The translations under genes and the position numbers were made by a program. This document shows positions 35,808 through 48,350 of a DNA stretch of 64,000 nt, piece after piece. Origin of the DNA: Macrolepiota albuminosa (taxonomy: Eukaryota > Basidiomycota > Agaricomycetes > Agaricales > Agaricaceae); assembly GCA_027475525.1 (NCBI GenBank), contig JAMWFC010000082.1, positions 3,288,115 through 3,352,114 on the forward strand, written 5' to 3'. Below the pieces are notes generated by a model. The model had not been told where the DNA came from. It searched no databases and was given only the letters and a program-made list of their open reading frames with translations. Numbering within the stretch: the stretch's first letter is position 1; every line of letters starts with the position of its first letter.

Positions 35808-38800
35808 TCTGGTCCTAGGGCTCCCGTGGCTCTGAGACACCAACCTCTGCATCAATTGGCAACACCTCACCCTTCGTCTGACCCGGGACCCGACGCCTGA
35901 CGACCAGCAACTCCCCTTTGACATCCCCCACTCCCCAAATCCAACTCCAAAGGACCCCCTGGACGGGCCCCCACCACCCCCCGGACTCCAGTCTTGCTTG
36001 TCCCGATCCTTCATCATCAATGCCAGGCTAGACGGCGCCCCGGGACCAATATCGGCCCTCATCAACAGCGGAGCCACCGGAGTTTTCATCAGCGATGCCC
36101 TCGACATCCCCCACAACTCCCTCGACCAGCCCTTCCGCCTGCAACGCCTTGATGGCACCCCCTCCACCTCCGGCCCCATCCAGAGATCTCATTTGGGATG
36201 CGTGACCCTGGACAATGACTACAAGTTCACCTCCAATTTCCTGGTCACCGGACTTCACGAATCAACTCCGATGGTGCTGGGACTGCTCTGGCTACGCAAC
36301 ACGAACCCCGACATCAACTGGAGGACGCTCACCATGACCTTCCCAGAACCCGAAGACCATCCCTTGACCGCCGTGCACCTCCAGGCCCTAGGGAACGACC
36401 CAATGCCCAACACCCCTGGAACGACGGCCATGCCCCCCACGCATACGCCACCCATGCCCTCGCCCACACCCGCCCAGGCCCGCAAGGTTCCTGATCGACC
36501 CTCAAACATTCCTCGGAACAAGTACAAAGGGCCGAATTACCCAGGCCAGTCTCAGACACACGTCAAACCCGCCCCAGCCGACACACCCGCGACCCTGATC
36601 GACCCAAGCGCACTTGACATCAGGATCATTGGAGCCGCCCCATTCGCCCACCTCATGAAGGATGGAACTCCTGCCAAGGTTTACACAAAAATCGACCTTT
36701 GCTCCGGTTACAACAACGTCTGCATCGCCCTGGGACACAAGTGGAAAACTGCGTTCTGCACACGGTATGGTCTGTTTGAGTATCTTGTGATGCCTTTCGG
36801 AATGACTAACTCCTCCGCTATGTTCCAATACTTTATGAACAACATCTTCCATGACATGAGCAACGTCTTCATGATAGTCTACCTGGACAACATACTCATC
36901 TACTCCAACTCAAAGGAGGACCACCAGAAGCATGTCCGGCAAGTCCTCGAACGCCTCTGGGAGCACAACCTCCACACCAAGCCTGAGAAGTGTTCGTTCC
37001 ACATGGAAGAGGTCGAGTATCTTAGCATCATCGTATCCCCAAACAGCGTTTGCATAGACCCCTACAAGGTCGAGGCCATCGTCAACTGGCCGCAACCCAG
37101 GAATGTGAAGGAAGTACAGTCCTTCTTGGGTTTTGCTAACTTCTACCAGAGGTTTATAGACAACTACTCCGGTATCACAAAACCCCTCAACCGGCTCACA
37201 CGCAAGGATGTCACCTGGAACTGGGACATTAAGTGCCAGAGCATCTTTAACCTGCTCAAAGAGGCTTTCACAGTCACCCCCATACTCCAGCACTACGACC
37301 CGGCCCTCCCGATCATCCTAGAATGCGATGCCTCTGACTACGCCATCGCCGGGATTCTCTCACAGATGGAATCTGACGGTGGGGAGCCCCGGCCAGTTGC
37401 CTTCTACACCCGGTCCATGATCGATGCCGAGCTCAACTACGACATTTACGACAAGGAACTCCTAGCCATCGTCGAAGCCTTTAAGCAATGGCAGGCCTAC
37501 CTCGAGGGAGCCCGGCACCAGATCCAGGTTTATTCGGATCACAATAACTTGCAGTACTTCACCACGACCAAGCAACTCAGTCAATGACAGGCCTGATGGT
37601 CTGAGATCCTCTCGGAGTACGACTTCACGATCCAGTACTGCCTGGGATGACTTGGCGCTAAGCCCAATGCCCTCATCCATTGACCAGATGTTTACCCCAA
37701 GAAGTCATTTGAGGTGGAATGCAATGCGTTCAATCATTGTGTGGTGATCCCCCCCAAACATCTGAATGCCTTACTGATTTTAAACAAGAAAGGGACCCTG
37801 AGTCAGATCCGCCGCACCCCCTGAGACAAGTACTTCGCCGACCATGACTCCTGCAACCCCCCTGATGGAACCGACCGGGACCCCGCCTTCTCCTTGTCCC
37901 CCGACAAAAAACTCCTCCTCCGGGACGGCCGCATCTACATCCCGGATCACGCCCGACTTTGCTACAACGTCCTCCGTCAACATCACAACCACAAGCTCTG
38001 AGGACATCCTGGAATATGTAAGACCCTCCAGCTTATCTCCCGGACTTACTTTTGGCCAGAGTTGAAGAAGGACGTGACCCATTACATTCGATCATGCGAA
38101 CCCTGCCTCCAGGCCAAGGTCCCCCGACACTGACTGTATGGACTCCTGAAACCCCTGCCGGTCAGACAATGCCCCTGGTCCTCCATATCTCTGGACCACA
38201 TTGTCGAACTCCTGGAATCTGAAGGGTTCGATGACATTCTCATCGTTGTGTGTAGGCTAACCAAACAGGGCATCTTCTTACCCTGCCACACCACGAACAC
38301 TGCCCCAGACTTCACCCAGCTGTTCCTTGAGCACGTCTTTGCCAAACACGGTCTTCCGGATGACATTGTCTCCGACCGTGGCCCACTCTTCATATCCAAG
38401 TTCTGGACTTCCCTGTGTAAGGCTCTTGAAGTAAAGACTAACCTCTCTACTGCCTACCACCCTGAAACCAACGGTCAAACCAAAAGGGTCAACCAGTCTC
38501 TTGAGCAGTATCTCTGACTGTATGTCAACTACTTGCAGGACGACTGGCACGCCGAGCTCCCCCTGGCCGAATTCACCTACAACAACACGCCGCATTCCAC
38601 TACCAGGGTATCGCCCTTCTTTGCCAACAAGGGACACCACCCTCGACTAACACTCTTGCTCTGGAACATCCCATCACATGCCGTCCATGAGGTCGCCCGG
38701 GATCTCCAGTCCCTTCACGAGTTTCTCCAGGAAGAAATCAACACCGCGAACCAGGCCTATGCGAAACACGCTGACCAGAAACGGGAAGACACCCCCGACT

Positions 38801-38842
38801 GAACCCCTGGGACAAAGGTATGGTTAGATCAACACCACCTCT

Positions 38843-38996
38843 GCACCCGCTGGCCCTCCCCAAAACTCGATCACAAGCGCCTCGGCCTGTTCAAAATTTT
38901 GAAGAAGGTCTCATCCCACGCACCCGCTGGCCCTCCCCAAAACTCGATCACAAGCGCCTCGGCCTGTTCAAAATTTTGAAGAAGGTCTCATCCCAC
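38843..38996. repeat. 77-bp tandem duplication (38843/38920)
   Basis: Exact duplication between integrase and chromodomain. Removing 77 bp puts the chromodomain in the pol frame. Confidence 0.97.
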
Positions 38997-39619
38997 GTCT
39001 ACAAGATTGACCTTCCCCCAGGACTCAAAGGCCTGCATCCGGTATTCCACGTCCACCTCCTGGAATGACACCCCCCGGATCCCTTCCCCAAACGATGCCC
39101 CAAGCCCCCTCCCCTGGTCGAGGTCGAGGACGAGTACCACTATGAGGTTGAAGACATCCTCGACTCCTGGAACATTCGTGGATGACCCCACTTCCTTGTA
39201 CAATGGAAGGGATACGGCCCGGAGGACGACACTTGGGAACCGCACCGAAACCTCAAAGGCACCCTTGACAAGCTCCAAGACTTCCAGCGATGGCACCTGA
39301 AAAACGACCTTCCTGGGTGCAGGACTCACAGACAGCAGTAGTGGGCGTAACCCCTGCCTCTGGACTCAGCAGAGATTCAACTCCCACGTATACTCTCTGT
39401 TTTTCCTTTCTAGATCTTACTCCCTTTTAGTACCTTTTTCCACAGTAGTGCCCCGGGTTCTGGGCAAGGTACCCTTCCCAGCTCCCCTGCCACTTTACTT
39501 ACACCATTTGATTACGAACAACCAAGTATATACATTTCTCCCTTACTATTCCTTTTACTTACTCCGGCAGACCGAGTATATACATTTTTCTATAACTACA
39601 AATACTACAGGAATAGGGA

Positions 39620-39882
39620 CTATGAAACCGACAATGCCAAGAAGAATACGAAGGGCCCCGAACCACTCTCACCATCCCCTCCTCTCGGCCAGCCCTGGAA
39701 ATCCTCCCCAGCCCCCTCTGGACTGTGCTCCTGCCACACCTCCTTGGCTAACTGATCCCAGGACGGGAGTTGCTCGCCCTCGTCCAAAATTCGCTCAAAC
39801 CACAACCCCGGGGCCGGGACGTTCCTCTGGCGATGCGCAACCACCAACTTCCCCAGCAAATCCAGACCCTGCTCCACCCCGG
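39620..39882 (-). CDS. C-terminal part of the gypsy-1 antisense gene
   Basis: Minus-strand frame GVEQGLDLLGKLVVAHRQ and WDQLAKEVWQEHSPEG, ending about 39620. If gypsy-2 and one 4-bp target copy are removed, it continues in frame from the antisense gene at 53226-54778 (FASLQEGLRSEAGNP then GVEQGLDLL). So one exon was split by the gypsy-2 insertion. Confidence 0.6.
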
Positions 39883-40921
39883 TGATGACGCCAACTGTGG
39901 TTGGGTGCGCTGGACGTATACGCAGTACAACGCCGTCTCCAGCGCCTGGCATGCGGGTTTGTGAGGAGTCCTGGCAGGGTCCCGGTGTGCTCGAGCAGAG
40001 GTGATAGGGCAATGCGCTTGGTGATAGCGCCTCGGGTGCTACCTAGCAAGTGGTAAGCGTCGTAATTTAGGAGAAGTTTTTAGAGAATAAAACAAATAGC
40101 GCAGCGTAGTGTGCCCGTAGGTGGCACCGTAAACGATGAAGACAAGATAGACGAAGCTAGCGCCGAACTTGGTGACGAAGTCAGGCAATGCTAGTGCGAT
40201 TTGAACGCTAAGTGTAACTGGGTGCTCAAGAGGTTACGATTCGTTGTTATATACATGATAAGTAGCTAGTTTTTATACTCTGCGCTACGGTCTTTTCCAA
40301 AATAAGTCCATTGATGGCACTAGAAGTTAGCGCCTTTCTTCGTAGTTGTAGCTAACGGCCACCTGTCAACGGTGACCTGCAGCACATGGGTGACGGCGAC
40401 CAACGGCGACTCTAAAACTACTTAGAAATGGTACGAGTTTGCTCACTTTTTAATGTGATTCAATTGGTCATGTCATCCGGGGTATAGTCGGGGAATCCTC
40501 GACAGACGCCGTGAGCGCTAATTCCGGTGCTAAACATTGTACCATCTTTTGATAGATTTGAATGTCGGGTCTGCGTGTATCCTGTCTTGTCGTCATTGAT
40601 TCTTTTAGACTTCTGATTGAAGTGCCTCGGTGATGGACAGCGCCAATGACCAACTCCTTTTGGTATTGATCAGGGATTGGTCAGAGTCACTTCCTGCCGT
40701 TGTGTTAGCGCTATGAGTTCTGAGCCTCCGTGGTCTTCAAAGTAAATGAGTGGAGTGTGCTGAGGGGTTGGTATTGGTGATTAAATAGATAGGTCTTGCC
40801 CTAGAGTGCCAGCGCTAGGGCTGCTCTGTACCCAAGGCTGGTTGCTAGAGTCTTCGGTGTGTCAAGTGTTGGTCGCCCTATAATGTCCCTTGATGCGCTC
40901 AGCCTGAGTAGAAGCCTATCA
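39883..40921 (-). repeat. gypsy-2 left LTR (3' LTR), 1039 bp
   Basis: Starts TGATGACGCC and ends AGCCTATCA, same length as the right LTR (52187-53225), with about 19 differences seen by eye. Because gag-pol is on the minus strand, this is the 3' LTR. A purine tract (GTGGAGAGGAGA on the minus strand) adjoins it at 40922-40933. Confidence 0.95.
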
Positions 40922-41054
40922 TCTCCTCTCCACTGAAAAATTGACTGTCCTCAGTCAAACGCCGTCCTTAATTTGACTGTGCTACGGTCCGTGGGATGCC
41001 GCTGGCGCCATATAAAATCGTTCCTCCTCGTATTTTTGTTCCATCTCCTTCAGC

Positions 41055-43549
41055 ATGTCCAACTTTAACGCCTCTGCCCTTCGTAATTTTCAGGCTAAGG
41101 CCTCCTACTTATTTGATTGTGCTAAGAATGTCGGTCCCGCTGATGCGCCACAGACCGTCCCTGGTATCATGCAACTTTATCAGAGGTGGCTGGTGGTACG
41201 TGGCTCTGACAGTTCCTGGGAGTGGGGTGTCGAGGTTTGCGAGTGGTGTGTGGCCCGGTACCGTGAGTACGAAGGCGCCGATTGGTTGCGCCCTTACGCG
41301 GACCTTTTCGTAAGTTTCTAAGTTTGATTTTGGCTTTGTGGCGCTAAGGTTCAGCGCCCATACTAGGCTCCCTCCTTATCCAACGAGATCAACGCGTTGT
41401 TGGCTAGTACCGAGGTCAGCAAAGTAAGTCCTTCCTGTTCTTCCCGAGCTTCCCAATGTTTATCCCTGAGTAGTCGGTTGCTACGTCTCCCACCATCGCC
41501 AGTCTTCCTACTGCCCCATTGGTTTCCACTATCCCTTCTGTTCCTACCGCCCCTCCTTCTTCGACTTCTGTTCCACCTCCTTCCGTTCTTGGCAGTCCTT
41601 TTCGTGGCGCTGCTCCTATCACTTGTCCTACCCCAAGCACTTCTTCTCCCATTTGCACTGCCCCTCCCCATTCGGCCATCAAACGTATTGCCGTTTCTCG
41701 TAGCGAACCCCGAGCCGGCCTGGTGCATCCAACTTCCCATGGTCCTCCGCATAATTTTGCCATTGTCATTGAACGAGTGCCCCCTACTTGTGCTGCTAGT
41801 CCTCCCAAACGTACCGTGCGTCCCTCCCCTATCTTCCTTGTTTCATTCTTCTGACTTCTCTTCTTTCAGATCAATCTCCCCGCTTGCGTTCCCCCTTTGT
41901 ATGTCGTACGTGTTTTGTTCGTTGTCGCTGGGCTTTGGCGCCTAATGTTTGATGTCAATAGGCGCCTAACCAGACCATGTTTACCAACACGGAGCTTTGT
42001 GACCTGTTGCGTCTTCGCTGCGACACTACCGTTATTGATACCGGCATCCCAGCTGGTGTCCAAGTACTGGGCGCCAAGAAGAAGGTTACAGTGGCGCCCT
42101 TGGAACGTCACGTATTTAGGGCAAGGATTGGTGCGGTAAGTATTGTTTGCTTCTTAGTGAATGATGTCGCTAACTTCTTTCGTAGTGTGATAAATGTTGG
42201 TCTGAGAACAATCCTGAGGGCTGCTGGTTCCCTACCGCGTCTTTACCTTGCTATCGGTGCGATGCGTTGAAGCGGGGTTGCACCTTTAACAGGATCCGTA
42301 CTCGTGAACACGGTAGGGACGCCATCATGCAGAAGAATTATGAGCGCACGGTATTGGTTCGTAACGCCCGGGACTTTGTGCTGCAGCAACGTGATCTGGC
42401 CGCCACTCATCAGCCCACTGTGATCAGCGCCGCCAGCTACCCAAGATGGCACCACCGTGGCGGCACCCTTCGCTTGCTCTCCTCGTCGTCCCATTCCTTC
42501 GAAACGTAAGCCTGTTGTTGCGTCTCCTGGCAAGAGTCCTGGGAAGCGCCGCGAGCTAGCGCCTGCTACGCCTGTAGTTTTGTCCACCACTGAGTCGTCT
42601 ATGGATGAGGGGGAGGACACTGAGAGGGATGCCAAGGGAGAGGATGATGATGAAGCTGAGCCCGTCGTTGATTCTGATGCGCTGTTGGCGGTACGCGCTG
42701 TCCTGCTTCGCCTTACTCCCCCTATTGCCACTAACCCTTGCCAGAGCGGCCCCAGTGGTAACCAGTGCGTGGTTTTCTCCCTTTCTTTTCTTTCTTGCTA
42801 ACTCCCCGGGTGGGTAGGTCCCCTACCCCTGTTCCTGTCGTCGTAGCTATCCCCCCCACCGAGGATGTGGTCATGTCTGTTGCCGGCGCTACACCTGCTC
42901 CCAACCCTGTGGTGGCTAGCGACTCTCCTGTCGCCCTTCCTCTCACTCCGTCCCTTACTCCTCCCCACAGCTCCTCTTCCCTTCCTACTACCCGCGAATC
43001 ATCTACGGCGCCGGAGTCCGAGGGAACCTTGATACCACAGGGTGAGCGCCGTCGCCGCTAGAGGTACTTATCTCCTTACAGCATCTCTCTCTCCTCCGCC
43101 AGAGCCATGTCCCCTGGTGACGAGCGCCATGAGTGGACACCCCGTGTGCCTGTAACTGTTCGGGTCCGTCCTTCCTTGTCTATTCCCTTTTCTCCCATCT
43201 CTAATCTCCCAACTAGTTCGATCCTTTCTGGACGCCCCCTCCCGCTATGCACGTTTCTGGCGACGCCTTCCCTTGGCTTGGGGATGAGTTTTCTTATCCT
43301 GTTACTCCCCTCCGTCCTTCCGCCGACCTTCATCAGCAACTTCGCCATATTGAGGATGCGACCGCACTCGCTAGTCGCGAACTTGCCAACCTGTGTCCTC
43401 GTGTCTCCACTTTAGCACGTCGTGAGCGCCTCCTTCTTGAGCTCCAGGACGATATCACTGATGCGCTCGAGTGGCAAGCAAGTAACGCGATCCAAGATGG
43501 AGACTTGCTTCCTTTGGGCAATCCCGCCCTCCCCGAGTATGATCCGTAG
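41055..43549 (+). CDS. gypsy-2 antisense accessory gene A (twin-cysteine protein)
   Basis: At least eight exons antisense to gag-pol. Exons 41055-41309, 41367-41423, 41474-41810, 41870-41898, 41962-42135 and 42186 onward join in phase through GT-AG introns of 50-63 bp. Further introns fit at 42691-42744, 42765-42817, about 43042-43081 and before TTCGATCC at about 43217. The protein has a Trp-rich N-terminus (WLVVRGSDSSWEWGVEVCEW), a Pro/Ser-rich linker, CDKCWSENNPEGC and CYRCDALKRGC, an acidic Ser-rich linker with a KRKP-type basic patch, and a C-terminal heptad-like helix (LHQQLRHIEDATALASREL). One frame change near 42440 is unexplained (indel). CX2CX6C pairs suggest zinc and nucleic-acid binding. 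Function unknown. Confidence 0.6.
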
Positions 43550-44124
43550 TTGCCGACTCGTAGCGCTTTAACCTTTTTATGGACTTTGCTGTTTTGATAC
43601 GTACTTTGTAGCGTGCCATACTAAAAATAAACACTTCCCCTTGTTCCGAATCGTCAGTTTGTAAGTAATCAAAAAAAAATAAGTAAAAAGGGGAAATGCT
43701 CAGTAGATCATCATAGCGCAAAAACCCCTTTGCCAGTGCGGCCCAATAGCCATTAGTGCGCCAGTCTAGAAAGAAAAGGGTATCGTCTGTAAATAATAAG
43801 TGGATCCATGCAAGAAGTTTAGTCTATAAAGTAATAGAGTGCCAGTGATCGCTTGGTGGCTATTCGGTGATGGTGCTCCCAAGCGCTAGATCTTGAACGT
43901 CGATTTCCTTTCCACGCGGTCCAACAATAAGTCAAGTGCCTCTCATTGGCTAGTATCTTTGCCAGGGTCCTTGTCCTTTGTAAAACGGCCTCCCACGCTG
44001 TCGCCAGTCGAAGCGCTGGCCGTGTCCTATAAATTGCATGTGCATCAACTGGATCCCATCAGTCTTCTTGATGACCAGCCCAACTGGCCTGGTGTGGACT
44101 CCCCGCTGTGATCGTGCTCACGTC
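43550..44124. other. spacer between accessory genes
   Basis: No gene seen. AGCGC-type motifs occur at about 43563, 43718, 43883 and 44011. May hold the promoter of accessory gene B. Confidence 0.4.
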
Positions 44125-45547
44125 ATGATGGATCCTCCCACTTTCCTAGAGCGTGTCACCTCCTTCCTTCACCATTATCCTGCTGGCGGTATACCAGAAC
44201 TGGACGACAGCACCCTCGAGTTAGGTCGTCGCTGCCAATTGCTGCGTGCGGCCTGTGAGATCTGGTCGGATAGCAAGCCTCTGATGCAATTTGGTATGGA
44301 GAAGGCCTGGAGCCGCATTTTTCAGGTGCGCTCCTGCCTTTTTCGCCCTCTTCTTTGCTGACAGTCGCTAATTAAAGCAACTTCCTCCCACCGCCACGCA
44401 AGAGCGTCTTGAGCTGCTGCTGGAAGAAAGTCACTATCTGGTCCGTCTGTCCTTACCCCGTTACTCCTCTCTTTTACCGTCTAACCGCCCCCTCTCCACC
44501 AGTCTCCTCGTTCTTCTACCGGTGGTCGCCTCTTTCGTGGTCCCGTTGATGGAGGGACGCGTCGCCTCCTGTTGCCCGCTCCTTGATTTGCTTCCACCTC
44601 CCATGTCGTTTATGTAAGGTGATCTTCTCTTCTCCGTAGCGCCACAGAACTGACAGATTTTAGATTCTTGATTTCCAATGTCGTCGTATATTAAATGCAT
44701 CGTTGTTGTTGCCCCTCCCCCCCTGTGATTGTTTTGCACATGCTAGAATTCCTAAGTCGCTGCGACCCTGCATGTCGCTTGAGGTATTTTATGGATTCTG
44801 CCGCCCTTAAGTTTGTTAGTACTGTATCATGCCAGCACCCTCTATTCTTCTTCCAGATCCGGAACTCCCTTACCGTCCCGCGATCCTGGATCGCATTGAG
44901 CACTTCCTGGCTATAATGCCTACGGGGGGATTCCCTCATGAAAATGGGAATACAATGACTTTGGTGCGCTGATATCGCATCCTGTTGGACGCTTCCACCG
45001 AATGGATGATTGACCTGGACGAACCGCTGGTCACGGTGCGCCTCCTTTTAGCGCATGCCCTGTTTGTTGCTCATGTGTTCGTAGTCGACTATTACGCCTA
45101 GCGCCGCAAGTTTGGCGAGCCTTCTCCAGGAGACTGGTAGTTTGGTTAGTTCATAGCTCTTTCCTTCTGACCTTTGACTGCTAATTCCATGCCGTTGCCA
45201 AGAGCCTCTCGTGGCTTCCCCTTCCACTTCTGGTTGAGTCCCGTGCCCGTAGGGCAGTGCTCAACCGCATGGTCTTTCCTTTCCTGCCTCCGATTCCGCC
45301 CTCCTACGGGGAGTGGGACCTTTCCCCCGAACTCGCTGCCCCTCCTCCAGGCACTCCTCATGCGCCAACTCCTAGCACGCCGGTACCTTCACCTGGCATT
45401 CCTCCCGCCGTATCTTGCAACGCGCCACCTTCGAGCACTCTGGTGCCTCCACCAGGTGCTCCTCTTCCTCCTTCAGGCGGCCCTCCCTCCTTTAGGCAGC
45501 CAAGGGAGCGAGTCCGAGGTCCTCGTCGTCGGTCTTCTTCAGCGTAG
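44125..45547 (+). CDS. gypsy-2 antisense accessory gene B (duplicated domain, Pro-rich tail)
   Basis: Exon 1 is 44125-44325 (67 codons), intron 44326-44377 (52 bp), exon 2 begins CAACTTCC, and another intron with a CTAAC branch-like site ends before TCTCCTCG (about 44502). Exon 1 encodes FLERVTSFLHHYPAGGIPEL...; near 44860-45035 a similar block recurs (ILDRIEHFLAIMPTGGFPHE), so the domain is duplicated. The C-terminus (45257-45547) is Pro-rich and ends in a basic RRRSSSA. At least one TGA occurs at an expected Arg (about 44583). No known domain recognised and no cysteine pair. Exon borders after 44500 are uncertain, and the gene may be partly decayed. Confidence 0.45.
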
Positions 45548-48196
45548 CTCGTAACGTAGTAATCGTAGTCGGTTTTTGTGTTTTCGCGTGTACCATAGCT
45601 ATTTATGTTATCCAATATGCGTTCCGGAAGGTGGACATGACCTAAGTTTACTTAACGGGGGCGCTAACACCTAGCGCCTTGTTCTTTGTCTTTGTTTACT
45701 GTTCTTTGTCGTCATCAACAGGGGTCTCGTCATCATCCACTAACTCAGTTTCTTCAAGTTCTTGTAGTTTAGCTGTGTCAATGTCCAGCGCTGACAAAGG
45801 TAAGGAAATGTGTTCCCACGCTAAGTAGGGGATGAGTCGAAACACCGCTACTGGTCGATGCAAAACTGAGCCGTCCAACTCGCAGAGTACATAGGCGCCT
45901 CCCCTATTGTGGGAAACCACTATTATAGGTCCCAGATACCGAGGTCGCATCTTCTTGTTATGGGTAACTTCGATCTTTGAGTTGCGCATTAGTACGAGGG
46001 CACCAGAGGTGAAGTTGTAGTCTCGAATCGTGGCGCTATGCTCGCTTTCAAATCGTAGGGCAGCTTGTCGTCTAGTTTGAAATACTACTTCGTGTAAGCG
46101 CTCGAGATCCTCCATGCGTCGCTGCAAGTCTATAGCACGCCTAGCAATCATGTCGGTAGAAGAAAGTATCAAGTTTGGTGGTGGCTGTAAGTAAGTCGCT
46201 TCCACTATGTCGGCCAGGAGGAGTGGATGGGTGCCTGTTGCTGCGTAGTAGGGTGAACAACCCATCCTTTTTTGTACGGTAACCCGCTTCGACCAGAAGA
46301 CCGAATAAGTCGCCTCGCTCCAGCGACTTTTGTCACCATCGACCGCCTTAAATAGTGCCTGTTGAACGTTGAAATGAGGCCTTTCTACGATTCCGTTGGC
46401 GCGCTTGTTGTAACCAGAAACCCGTATGTGTTGAAGGTTGTACTTCTTGGCAAGATAAGTGAGCGCCTTAACTATGGGTGCTCCGTTATCTGTGACAATC
46501 TTGTGAAGTGCCCCCCATCTGCAGATAACATCCTCAAAGAGCCACTTAGCTATAGCGTCGGTGTTTTCTCGCTGGAGCATGCGGAACTCCGGCCAATGTA
46601 CCAAGAAACACCTTCCTTGAATGATATACTTGTAGCGCCCTGACTTGGGCATGTGCATGGTGTCGATATATATTTTTCCAAATAACGGCGCTGGAGTCGC
46701 TACTGTTGGGGGAATAAGAACCTGACGTGTCTGCTGGATTTGACAGAGATGACAAGTGCGAATATACCACGCAATATCGGCGCTAACTTGAGGCCACCAG
46801 AAGCGCTCCAAAAGGTTTGCTCTTGTTGCATAGAGTCCACGGTGTCCCAAGTCATTGTGCATGGTGCGTAGAATCCTAATTTGATTGTCCGGTTTGATTA
46901 CTAACTTGTGGGCGCCATTTCTATTTCTTCGCCAAAGTTGGTTTTCCACTATAAAGAAGGTCGTCGCGTATCAAATGAAGGTGGCGTATTCCGTATCTGT
47001 AAGGTCTGATGGTCGTCGCAAATCCTGTAGCCACTTCCTAACCTGGCCAACTTGCTGATCTTCTGACTTAGCTTTGGCGCTTCGAGGTACCGCCAAATAT
47101 GGTAGGTTCTGACTGTCTTCCCGCAAGGGTCTGGGTTCCTCGACTATCTTTAGATCCTTAGATGGCTTAGCAATGTTATAGATACTGGCCGTGTAAAAAG
47201 TTAATGATGCCTGATATGGTCGGGGCTAGTACGGAACAATAGGGTGGAGCCAAGTTAAAACTGGCTGATCTTCGCGAAGCGCCAGAATAGGCAACTGGAT
47301 GATATGTATGAAACCATGTAGTCGATCAATCCAGTCGTCAAATACGTCGTTGTCACTATTGTCTAGCGCTTCATCTTCCGGCTGTCTGGGTCACCTAGAT
47401 AATCTGTCCGGCCCGTGGAACGCACTTTTAACGTGTACTAACTCAAAGTGAAACATTAATATCGCTACTACCCAGCGATTCATACTAGCTGATGGCTGAA
47501 TATCAGGGTTCTGAAGCATTCTTTTGATGTAACGTGCGTCGACCTCGACAATCAGATTTCGAACCCCAATAAGGTACATGTGTAGCGCCTGGAATGATCG
47601 AAACAAGCCATATAATTCTAGCTTGGGCTGACTATAGCGCGATTCTCTGTTGTTAAGGGTAATCGATCCAAAGCGATTGTAGCGCCTGATTTTTTGGTTT
47701 TCGCCATCGCATTGGCATAGGAAGAAGCCAACGGTGATATATGAAGTGTCAACGGCAAGTATAACGGGGTCGTCGGTGGTATAGTCGATGGGGACCAATG
47801 GCTTTGCTTCCTGTAGCGCCTTCACTAAGTCCTTTTGGGCATTAATTTGGTCAGGTCCGAATTCAAAGGGAACCCCAGAACGGGTTAGACGATTAAGGGC
47901 ATTCGCGCGATGCAAAAAATGGTGTATGAACATGTGCAGCACCCCTACGGTGCCCAAGAATGCATGAACTTCTGAAAGGTTATGACAGACCCCCCATTTC
48001 TCCAGCAACGCTAATCGGCTCTTCTCTGGGATCCTGCCTTCTGGTGTGCAAATGTGCCCCAAAATTTTAAACTGCGGCGCGCATAGAACAAGTTTGTGCC
48101 CTGAAAACGTCCCGCCACAATACTTCATGCGCTGAAGTACTCGGTTAACCAGATGAAAGAAATCCCATAGCGCTAATCGGATGTTAGGATTTTCTG

Positions 48197-48350
48197 GGTG
48201 TACTGCGGGTTTGCCATCCACCACACGCCAATCCTTTGGGCCTTTAACTCCTACGTCGTCTATGAAACTAAGGGGTGTACTGCGGGTTTGCCATCCACCA
48301 CACGCCAATCCTTTGGGCCTTTAACTCCTACGTCGTCTATGAAACTAAGC
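48197..48350. repeat. 77-bp tandem duplication (48197/48274)
   Basis: Exact duplication in the gypsy-2 reverse transcriptase, just after the catalytic FIDDVGVKGP motif. Confidence 0.97.

Larger units (their letters stand above)
35320..39340 (+). pseudogene. gypsy-1 pol with chromodomain
   Basis: Two retropepsin-like domains in tandem (LVDSGATDNF at about 35510, LINSGATGVF at about 36060), reverse transcriptase (KIDLCSGYNNVCIALG, YGLFEYLVMPFGMTN, YLDNILIYS), RNase H (ILECDASDYAIAG), integrase (ISLDHIV, DIVSDRGPLF, HPETNGQTKRVNQ) and chromodomain ([28 protein letters not shown], 39130-39300). Catalytic losses: Asp to Asn in protease 2 and in the RT YLDD motif, Glu to Lys in integrase. An internal deletion joins DGTPA to KVYTKIDL near 36675, removing the RT N-terminal part. 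TGA stops at 35833, 37585, 37594, 37648, 37681, 37822, 37999, 38131, 38515, 38800, 39066, 39183. Dead element. Confidence 0.85.
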
